A stretch of DNA of 6,562 nt from Pseudomonadota bacterium (lineage in GTDB: Bacteria; Bdellovibrionota_B; Oligoflexia; Oligoflexales; Bin106), in contig JAPOQT010000067.1 in the NCBI GenBank assembly GCA_026710525.1, positions 1 through 6,562 on the forward strand, read 5' to 3'. The notes under the pieces are model-generated. The model had not been told where the DNA came from. It saw only the letters and a list, made by a program, of their open reading frames with translations, and did not search any database. Of this stretch, positions 1 through 4,565 are shown one piece after another. The first letter of the stretch is position 1. Each line of letters begins with the position of its first letter. A program made the position numbers and the translations under genes.

Positions 1-114
1 ACTCACAGAAAAGAGTAAAAAACAACTGAGTACGAGGGTAAAAAGGGTTAGACCAAAATGAAGAGAACGGGAAGAAATACTTAACCAGGTTAAGCTAAGA
101 GGGTTTATTTTCAT
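1..114 (-). CDS. ABC transporter permease, N-terminal fragment (FtsX/MacB/ZrgC-like)
   Basis: Only the first 38 codons are present; the gene runs off the left edge. The ATG overlaps the TGA of the ATPase gene in an ATGA arrangement, which is typical of translationally coupled ABC transporter genes. The visible peptide starts MKINPLSLTWLSISSRS and continues into a hydrophobic stretch (about residues 20-38, rich in Leu, Phe, Thr and Val). This fits the short cytoplasmic N-terminus and first membrane helix of FtsX/MacB/LolC-type permeases. Position right after an ATPase of the LolD/MacB class supports this. In the Vibrio zrg locus an FtsX-like permease also follows the ATPase, so a metal-linked role is inferred. 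The rest of the protein is outside the window, so the family call rests on context and the first helix only. Confidence 0.7.
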   Translation of the reverse strand, partial: MKINPLSLTWLSISSRSLHFGLTLFTLVLSCFLLFSVS

Positions 115-830
115 ATTGTGTCATCTTTACTACTTATGAGATCTTTTAAAGCGATTTTCTTCTCAAAATACTGAGCTAGACTATGATTATGGCTAACAAA
201 AATTAATGACGCTCCTTGTTTATCACACTGCTCCAGGAGGATTTTCATAAAATCGTCTTTCAGTTCTTCGTCTAAGGCTGAGGTGGGCTCATCAGCTAAA
301 ATGATTTTCGGCGACCCTAAGAGGGATCTCGCAAGAGCAACCCGCTGTTGCTGACCAACACTAAGAGCTCTTGCCATTTTATGAATATCAGTGATCCCCA
401 GGGCATTGAGAAGTGACTCAGCCGTATGGTCAGAGTGTGCCATTATCCGTTGCTTGCGGACCATAGAAAAGTAAACACCAAGTCGCACGTTATCAATCAC
501 ACTGAGATAACCGAGTAAATTAAATTGTTGGAAAACAATGCCCATGAGATCAGCCCTGAGGAGATCTCTTTTTTGAGGAGTTAAGCGGGATAGATCATGG
601 CCATCAACAGTCACTTGTCCCGAATCAGCTAGTAGGATGCCAGAGAGCAAACTTAAAAACGTTGACTTCCCTGAACCAGAAGGACCGTAAAGAAAAATCC
701 TATCGCCACTGTGGCAACAAAATTCAGGAATATGGATTTGCCACGTTTGTTGTTGTTCCCTCGAAAGCCACCAACGAGATGGCTTCCAGGAAAACATAAC
801 GTCTTTCATCTGGATAAGATGATCTGCCAT
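111..830 (-). CDS. ABC transporter ATP-binding protein (LolD/MacB/ZrgB-like)
   Basis: A 239-residue nucleotide-binding subunit that should power the permease encoded next to it. Visible motifs are Walker A GPSGSGKST (49-57), Q-loop FQQ (100-102), signature LSVGQQQR (156-163), Walker B ILADEP (177-182, with Asp180 and catalytic Glu181), D-loop SALD (184-187) and switch His214. The set is complete, so it should be an active ATPase. Size and the FQQFNLL region fit the LolD/MacB/FtsE/YbbA class. There is no export signal; it acts at the cytoplasmic face of the inner membrane. The ATG at 830 was chosen because GAGGGAG lies just upstream in the 13-base gap after the DUF2796 gene. A longer frame extends to 899 but would overlap that gene. 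The neighbour suggests a zinc- or metal-linked transporter; sequence alone cannot exclude a lipoprotein-release or antimicrobial-peptide exporter. Confidence 0.9.
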   Translation of the reverse strand: MADHLIQMKDVMFSWKPSRWWLSREQQQTWQIHIPEFCCHSGDRIFLYGPSGSGKSTFLSLLSGILLADSGQVTVDGHDLSRLTPQKRDLLRADLMGIVFQQFNLLGYLSVIDNVRLGVYFSMVRKQRIMAHSDHTAESLLNALGITDIHKMARALSVGQQQRVALARSLLGSPKIILADEPTSALDEELKDDFMKILLEQCDKQGASLIFVSHNHSLAQYFEKKIALKDLISSKDDTI

Positions 831-843
831 GGAAGCTCCCTCG

Positions 844-1674
844 TTATAGCTGGACGTTAAAAGGGAACTCCTTATAAGTTTTCTTAACCGCAGTACCACT
901 AGCAGGAACGTAACTAAGCTCTACTTGCTTTAACTTAGGAAACAGTTTACCGAGCTGAAAGGTAACCATGTTGGTTTTCTGTTTCTGCTTAAGGCCCGTA
1001 CAGCTAAATTTACCGTGGTATTTGGCTTCTGCATGATCATCATCAAAAACAAAATCAACCTCTGAAACACTCGCCTTACATCCAAGCTTTTGATGAAAAG
1101 CAAAAAGCTTGGATGCTTGAAACAACTTCTTAGCATCTTCAAGTGCTTTTTTTTCTTTATCTGTTTTTGGTTTGTACTCAAAACCTACCACAGACTCCAA
1201 AGGAATATTGAGCTGAATATGTAAATCATTGCCTTCAACAGCCATAGTTACTTGGGATAGACCGTGGGTGTGAGCTTTATGAAGCTTATGGCTGCTATCC
1301 TTGCCTTGGCTTTTTTGATGATCATGATCATCCTTTTTGTCATCTTTGTCATCGTGACTTTTTTCATCATCATCATGATTATCATGATCACCCTTGTCAC
1401 CGTCACCACGGCTATGATCGTCATGATCGTCGTCACGGTCTTGATCTTGATCTTGATCGTCACCATGATCATGGCCTTCTTTATCATCTTTACTGCCACC
1501 TTCGGTCATTTTGTCTTGACTTTGCTGATCCTTTGTCGTCATCTCTTCAGTCGTCTTAGTTTTGCTGGTTTCCGTTTGAGCCAGACCCACGGTTCCATAA
1601 CCAATCATCAGACTGAGGCTACAGAAAAACAACGCCTTAACAATACTCACAGCATGATTAACATGATTACGCAT
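844..1674 (-). CDS. zrgA: DUF2796 / ZrgA-like His-Asp-rich periplasmic protein, probable zinc uptake component
   Basis: A 276-residue exported protein. Residues 1-33 form a signal peptide (hydrophobic core about 11-31, likely cut near GLAQ). Residues 61-130 are extremely polar, with about 28 Asp and 10 His in 70 residues plus many Lys, Gly and Gln: a likely flexible metal-binding arm. From about 134 the DUF2796 fold begins, with the recognisable HTHGLSQVTMAVEGNDL strand, the VGFEY motif and two cysteines (199 and 225) that probably pair. The Vibrio relative ZrgA belongs to a zinc-responsive uptake locus that also encodes an ABC ATPase and permease, the order seen here. The ATG at 1674 is preferred because AAGGAG lies 8 bases upstream and a good signal peptide follows at once; the frame stays open to 1725. 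Zinc as substrate is inferred from family and composition. Confidence 0.85.
   Translation of the reverse strand: MRNHVNHAVSIVKALFFCSLSLMIGYGTVGLAQTETSKTKTTEEMTTKDQQSQDKMTEGGSKDDKEGHDHGDDQDQDQDRDDDHDDHSRGDGDKGDHDNHDDDEKSHDDKDDKKDDHDHQKSQGKDSSHKLHKAHTHGLSQVTMAVEGNDLHIQLNIPLESVVGFEYKPKTDKEKKALEDAKKLFQASKLFAFHQKLGCKASVSEVDFVFDDDHAEAKYHGKFSCTGLKQKQKTNMVTFQLGKLFPKLKQVELSYVPASGTAVKKTYKEFPFNVQL
1285..1494 (-). repeat. Low-complexity His/Asp codon tract within the DUF2796 gene
   Basis: This stretch encodes residues 61-130 of the DUF2796 protein and is built mostly from GAT/GAC, CAT/CAC, AAA and CAA codons. It contains three perfect tandem copies of the hexamer TTGATC (plus strand, 1441-1458), coding for Gln-Asp units, and many ATGATC/ATCATG units. 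Such tracts expand and contract by replication slippage, so length may vary among strains. The opposite strand reads as long runs of Ile, Val and Met, giving a false membrane-protein frame. Confidence 0.8.
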
Positions 1675-1763
1675 CTCAAAAACTCCTTCATGATATATAA
1701 ACCAGGGATCCGATTCGTGGCACAAGCCTCTCCTAACCCTAAATCTAAACTGGAGAGCAGGAT

Positions 1764-1791
1764 ATCATAAAAGCTTTCATCTACCAAACAA
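1764..1791 (-). promoter_or_regulatory. Candidate sigma-70 promoter of the zrg-like operon
   Basis: On the minus strand TTGTTT (1791-1786) is followed after 16 bases by TATGAT (1769-1764). The -10 box matches TATAAT in five of six bases; the -35 is weaker. The start would lie near 1757, giving a leader of about 80 bases. The spacer contains AAAGCTTT inside a near-palindrome overlapping the -10, where a repressor could bind. Identified by eye only. Confidence 0.35.
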
Positions 1792-1861
1792 AAAAAGTAA
1801 CTAGGTTGTCTATCGCTAGCCAGTCACGTAAAAACACAGCTGTCAGATGGGGAAATCACAG

Positions 1862-1875
1862 TGGTTGATCAACCA
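1862..1875. promoter_or_regulatory. 14-bp perfect palindrome, possible operator
   Basis: TGGTTGATCAACCA reads the same on both strands. It lies about 70 bases upstream of the candidate promoter of the DUF2796 operon, in non-coding DNA, where a dimeric regulator could bind. No regulator is encoded in the window and the motif was not matched to a known family. Confidence 0.3.
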
Positions 1876-1950
1876 TTTGAGTCAGCTAAGGCTACTACTG
1901 CTGTCAACAAAGACATATAAGATCAGTATGATGTCATGATAAAGTGCCTA

Positions 1951-1974
1951 GTCCTAGAGTCATTACTCTAGGAC
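1951..1974 (-). terminator. Perfect 10-bp inverted repeat, probable terminator-like hairpin after the lipoprotein gene
   Basis: The arms GTCCTAGAGT and ACTCTAGGAC are exact complements around a 4-base loop. The hairpin begins 40 bases after the minus-strand lipoprotein stop codon, the right place for a terminator. On the minus strand only a short, interrupted T-rich stretch follows (TAGGCACTTTATC), so it is not a textbook intrinsic terminator. It may instead stabilise the 3' end of the transcript. Confidence 0.45.
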
Positions 1975-2014
1975 CACAGATTAAACATCCATCAGATTCT
2001 CTAGATGATTACCG

Positions 2015-3115
2015 CTAGACATCCGTCTCACAAAGGGATAGTAAACGTTCTTTTTGGCTAGCAAAGCTATCTGCTGCTTTTAAAGACACTTCGTCACTAT
2101 TAAGATCAGAATTCTCAACAGTGCTAGAGACCTGAACCTTAAAAAGTGGCACCTCAACCTGTGATGACATTAAAAGATTGCTCGCACCAACATCAGTGAG
2201 ACCTACTGTGAGATCTTTGAAAGCCGTTTGATCTAAATCCTCACCTTGTAATTGATAGATCTGCCGATCTCCCGCCAATACTGTTACTTGTTTTACAAGG
2301 GTTGGTCCCAGATCTTCTGCTGCCATCACCTTATCACCTGACTGATCATCAGACTCAAATGAAAAAGTGAGGACCAGATCATCGAGATCGGCAAGGGTAA
2401 GATCATCATTACTAAGATGGACTTGATATTGATTATCCAGTTCAGTGGCTGATAAATAAGCCTCTTTTCCCTGGACAAAAACCTTGTCGCTGAGGACCAC
2501 TCGGTACTGCTGACCATTAACTGTTATGGTTTTTAGATACTCTAATAAGAGGAACGTTTTATCCACAGATAGACTTGTCAGACAAATATCAGAGCCTTGG
2601 CTAAGGTCTTCATCTTCAAATTCATTTGTTACTAATTTTGCCTGGTCCTCCCCTTCAGAGAGATGATTTGATCCACTATCCAAGGTGACGACCAGCTGAT
2701 CTAAAGAACTATCAGGATCTTGAGCCAGCTGAGAAGATTCGCCCTCTTGATGAGAGTTTGACTCGGTTGTTTCCTTCATATCGTCGATGGGGCTATTTTC
2801 GCCGTTTTCTTGTGTTTTGCTAGACTCTAAGGCCTTTTGAAAAGTAGCCACCACAGCCTTAACAACAGCATCTTGATCTTGCAGGTAACTTGGCTCCATC
2901 ATTCGCTCGTCGGAACTAGCAATCTCATTATTCTGTTTATTAGATGACGACTGATGGCAGCTGGCCATGGCTAAACCTAAAAACACAATCGAAAGCCCCA
3001 TCAATCGCGGTACCGCCATTAGCTTACCCTGAGCTTTAGCGAAGAATAACGGCTGGTACTTTGTCCTTAACTCTCTAACAAACAACAGACCTAGTATATT
3101 TTCCAGTAAGTTCAT
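2015..3115 (-). CDS. Acidic Ser/Asp-rich lipoprotein of unknown function
   Basis: The family is not recognised. With the ATG at 3115 the product has 366 residues. A hydrophobic segment (GLSIVFLGLAMAS, about 40-52) ends at Cys53 in a lipobox-like MASC, so membrane anchoring by signal peptidase II is likely. Residues 54-177 are low-complexity and acidic (Ser, Glu, Asp, Gln), probably a flexible linker. From about 178 a more ordered part follows with alternating hydrophobic strands (VNGQQYRVVLSDKVFVQG, LDDLVLTFSFE, VTVLAGDRQIYQL), which suggests a beta-rich domain. Cys178 and Cys362 could pair across it. Start choice is uncertain: GGGAG lies 7 bases before 3115, but an ATG at 3019 gives a normal 20-residue lipoprotein signal with a weaker site (AGGG), and the frame stays open to 3154. 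It is transcribed away from the protease gene. No function can be assigned. Confidence 0.75.
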   Translation of the reverse strand: MNLLENILGLLFVRELRTKYQPLFFAKAQGKLMAVPRLMGLSIVFLGLAMASCHQSSSNKQNNEIASSDERMMEPSYLQDQDAVVKAVVATFQKALESSKTQENGENSPIDDMKETTESNSHQEGESSQLAQDPDSSLDQLVVTLDSGSNHLSEGEDQAKLVTNEFEDEDLSQGSDICLTSLSVDKTFLLLEYLKTITVNGQQYRVVLSDKVFVQGKEAYLSATELDNQYQVHLSNDDLTLADLDDLVLTFSFESDDQSGDKVMAAEDLGPTLVKQVTVLAGDRQIYQLQGEDLDQTAFKDLTVGLTDVGASNLLMSSQVEVPLFKVQVSSTVENSDLNSDEVSLKAADSFASQKERLLSLCETDV

Positions 3116-3122
3116 GATTCCA

Positions 3123-3127
3123 CTCCC
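3123..3127 (-). promoter_or_regulatory. Ribosome binding site deciding the lipoprotein start
   Basis: GGGAG on the minus strand lies 7 bases before the ATG at 3115. It is the best-placed site among the three in-frame ATG codons: at 3154 the TAAGGA is only 3 bases away, and at 3019 there is only AGGG. It argues for the longer product although the signal peptide then has an unusually long polar lead of about 38 residues. Confidence 0.4.
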
Positions 3128-3277
3128 AAAATTAACATGATTGATCAAAGTCATGGATCCTTATCTGAACTAACACAACTGGGCCAGTGCTCCATGCCAT
3201 AAATTTTATTGATTAATAGCCACAGATTTTGCTAAGATAACCTTTGTTTACCCTTTCGGTTAAAAAGAGGTATTATC

Positions 3278-3306
3278 TTGATACATTTTAATAACATTTT
3301 AATATT
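3278..3306 (+). promoter_or_regulatory. Candidate sigma-70 promoter of the protease gene
   Basis: TTGATA (3278-3283, five of six matches to TTGACA) is followed after 16 bases by TAATAT (3300-3305), or after 17 by AATATT. Transcription would begin near 3313, about 160 bases before the protease ATG, and would pass through the hairpin region at 3381-3414. The spacer is made of an 11-bp tandem repeat. Confidence 0.4.
3283..3304. repeat. Two perfect tandem copies of an 11-bp unit in the promoter
   Basis: ACATTTTAATA occurs twice without a gap (3283-3293 and 3294-3304). The period equals about one helical turn, so both copies face the same side of the DNA. The repeat spans the -35/-10 spacer of the candidate promoter, as expected for side-by-side regulator binding, although chance slippage in A+T-rich DNA is an alternative. 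Confidence 0.6.
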
Positions 3307-3310
3307 ACTA

Positions 3311-3328
3311 ATTTATTTTGGGATAAAT
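3311..3328 (+). promoter_or_regulatory. AT-rich inverted repeat near the predicted transcription start
   Basis: ATTTAT and ATAAAT are exact complements around the loop TTTGGG. The dyad sits at the expected start of the upstream promoter's transcript, where it could be an operator or a weak 5' stem. With only A-T pairs it may be due to base composition alone. Confidence 0.25.
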
Positions 3329-3341
3329 ATTATAAAAAAAA

Positions 3342-3373
3342 TTGTTTATTTTTATTAGCTAATATGCTATGCT
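3342..3373 (+). promoter_or_regulatory. Second candidate promoter of the protease gene
   Basis: TTGTTT (3342-3347) is followed after 15 bases by TATGCT (3363-3368); a second overlapping TATGCT lies at 3368-3373. The spacing is not ideal (15 or 20 bases). If used, the transcript would begin just before the leader hairpins at 3381. Confidence 0.25.
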
Positions 3374-3380
3374 GCTTGCA

Positions 3381-3414
3381 GGACAAAATGTCCGGCTTAA
3401 GGGACTCTTTTTTT
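3381..3414 (+). terminator. Alternative hairpins followed by T7 in the protease leader (possible attenuator)
   Basis: GGACA-AAA-TGTCC (3381-3393) can form one stem. Its second arm can instead pair downstream, GTCC (3390-3393) with GGAC (3402-3405), and this second stem is followed by TC and seven T (3408-3414), an intrinsic-terminator layout. The two stems exclude each other because they share one arm. It lies 56 bases before the protease ATG. The second stem is only 4 bp, so termination would be weak; regulation here is an inference. Confidence 0.3.
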
Positions 3415-3470
3415 GTTGCCTAACTTACTGGTATCTCTCAACTACTAACACTTAACTCACAAGATAACAT

Positions 3471-4493
3471 ATGAAAACATTCATTCTTACCACGTTAGTC
3501 TCTGGATATCTCCTTATTTTGGTTTTACCCCTTTCCTATGTTCATGGGGCTGTGGGTGGAGAGAAGGTCACGGCAAAAGGCTTGAGTAGCTTTGCTTTGG
3601 TTGGCGGTTGTGGTGGTGTGCAAATTGAAAATGGTGTTATTTTAAGCTCAGCTCACTGTATCAAAGATCATAACACAGTAACCACCGTCGAAGATTTTAA
3701 CGAATACACTTCTGATCACAGGAATATCTTTCTGTTAGATCAACAACAAAAACGACTTTCTGTGACCAGCCACAGCCAGTTTCCTCCCATTGTCAAAAAA
3801 ATGATCACAGGAAACACGGTGAGTGATCTTGCTCTCATCTTTTTTGATTACAAGAGTGTGCCTCGTGATGGCCTGAGCCACATTGATTTTGTTGCTCTCA
3901 AGGATCAAGAGCACTTTGACCAAATCTGGTTATATGGTAAAGGCGGCATTAAAAGAGAACTCTTTGCTCCCGTTCATCTGAGAAAAATTAGATTAAAACA
4001 TGGCACAAGAAACCCCCGTGACGACCTTTCATTAAACTTACTGAGTCTCAGGTTTTTAAACAACCTCTTGTTTGCCACATTTTGTGATTATCTCCATATG
4101 AGATGTGCTAAGACCTTTTACCGAGAAGAGCAGGATGGTATCTGTCAGGGAGACTCTGGATCACCGGTGATCGCTTCTGATTTTCATACACCTAATAAGC
4201 ATTACGTCGTTGGTATTGCCTCAGCTATTCCCAAATGGGGAAGATGGTCCCATAGTAAAAATCAACAACCACCCGAGTATGCCGATTCATCACAAACCAT
4301 CGACTCATGTAGTTCAGTATTTCTCTACCACTTTCTTTCTCATGAAACCTTGGATTGGATAGCCAAGGAGGTGACCACATTTCAACAACTGTATCAAGAA
4401 CTTGGCACAGCTCTGTTTCGCATGTCCTATGAAATGAACCATCAAACAGACCATGCCATCAACTTAACTACCACAATAACGAAATCCCATTAA
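3471..4493 (+). CDS. Secreted trypsin-fold serine protease (family S1)
   Basis: A 340-residue exported protease. Residues 1-26 are a signal peptide (MKTF, then a Leu-rich core), with a plausible cut at YVHG/AVGG. The catalytic triad is visible: His62 in SSAHC, Asp119 in VSDLALI and Ser229 in GDSGSP. Cysteine pairs expected from the fold are 47-63, 205-212 and 225-280. The segment after Cys280 ends in the usual C-terminal helix (HETLDWIAKEV, about 291-301), followed by about 40 extra residues. The residue six before Ser229, which sets S1 specificity, is Gly223 rather than the Asp of trypsin; together with GDSGSP this resembles neutrophil elastase, so cleavage after small or aliphatic residues is more likely than after Arg/Lys. 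The ribosome binding site is weak (AAG only). An L,D-transpeptidase gene follows 72 bases on and may be co-transcribed. The target is unknown. Confidence 0.9.
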   Translation: MKTFILTTLVSGYLLILVLPLSYVHGAVGGEKVTAKGLSSFALVGGCGGVQIENGVILSSAHCIKDHNTVTTVEDFNEYTSDHRNIFLLDQQQKRLSVTSHSQFPPIVKKMITGNTVSDLALIFFDYKSVPRDGLSHIDFVALKDQEHFDQIWLYGKGGIKRELFAPVHLRKIRLKHGTRNPRDDLSLNLLSLRFLNNLLFATFCDYLHMRCAKTFYREEQDGICQGDSGSPVIASDFHTPNKHYVVGIASAIPKWGRWSHSKNQQPPEYADSSQTIDSCSSVFLYHFLSHETLDWIAKEVTTFQQLYQELGTALFRMSYEMNHQTDHAINLTTTITKSH

Positions 4494-4500
4494 TACTCAC

Positions 4501-4519
4501 GGTGAAGCTAGCTCTCACC
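4501..4519 (+). promoter_or_regulatory. Hairpin in the gap between protease and L,D-transpeptidase genes
   Basis: GGTGA and TCACC are exact complements, with an additional AG/CT pairing inside around CTAG and one bulged C, giving about 7 bp. It starts 8 bases after the protease stop codon. No T run follows, so a terminator is unlikely; it may protect the 3' end of the protease message or tune expression of the second gene. Confidence 0.35.
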
Positions 4520-4565
4520 TAATCTCATAACCTAATAACTTTAACTTTGCTCGAGGCCTTAAACA

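Larger units (their letters stand above)
1675..2014. other. Intergenic leader of the zrg-like operon (340 bases)
   Basis: No convincing gene is seen. From right to left it holds a perfect 10-bp hairpin 40 bases past the upstream gene's stop, a 14-bp palindrome, a candidate promoter and the ribosome binding site (AAGGAG) of the DUF2796 gene. A 39-codon plus-strand frame without a start codon (1801-1920) has protein-like composition but is too short to call. No dyad resembling the usual Zur box of gammaproteobacteria was recognised by eye. Confidence 0.6.
3116..3470. other. Divergent A+T-rich intergenic region between lipoprotein and protease genes
   Basis: This 355-base stretch separates the minus-strand lipoprotein gene from the plus-strand protease gene and must hold promoters for both. 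About 3270-3370 is very A+T-rich. On the plus strand it contains two candidate promoters, an 11-bp tandem repeat, an AT hairpin and a leader with a T run. No clear promoter for the minus-strand gene was found by eye, and no small gene is supported. Confidence 0.6.

Noticed and set aside
80..94. Palindrome CTTAACC-A-GGTTAAG
   Set aside because: It lies within the first codons of the permease gene, and no regulatory role can be supported.
831..899. Upstream extension of the ABC ATPase
   Set aside because: It would overlap the end of the DUF2796 gene, lacks similarity to ABC proteins, and the ATG at 830 has a good ribosome binding site.
1248..1499. Minus-strand frame rich in Lys, Ile, Met and Thr
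   Set aside because: It is the shifted frame of the same low-complexity tract and lies wholly within the DUF2796 gene.
1264..1770. Plus-strand frame encoding a very hydrophobic 168-residue membrane-like protein
   Set aside because: It is antisense to the His/Asp-rich tract; complements of Asp and His codons read as Ile, Val and Met, which creates a false membrane protein.
1675..2014. Zur box for zinc control
   Set aside because: No dyad close to the known gammaproteobacterial motif was recognised on either strand; a matrix search was not possible.
3361..3420. Small RNA or riboswitch in the protease leader
   Set aside because: No known riboswitch core could be recognised; only the alternative hairpins and T run are supported and reported as a possible attenuator.
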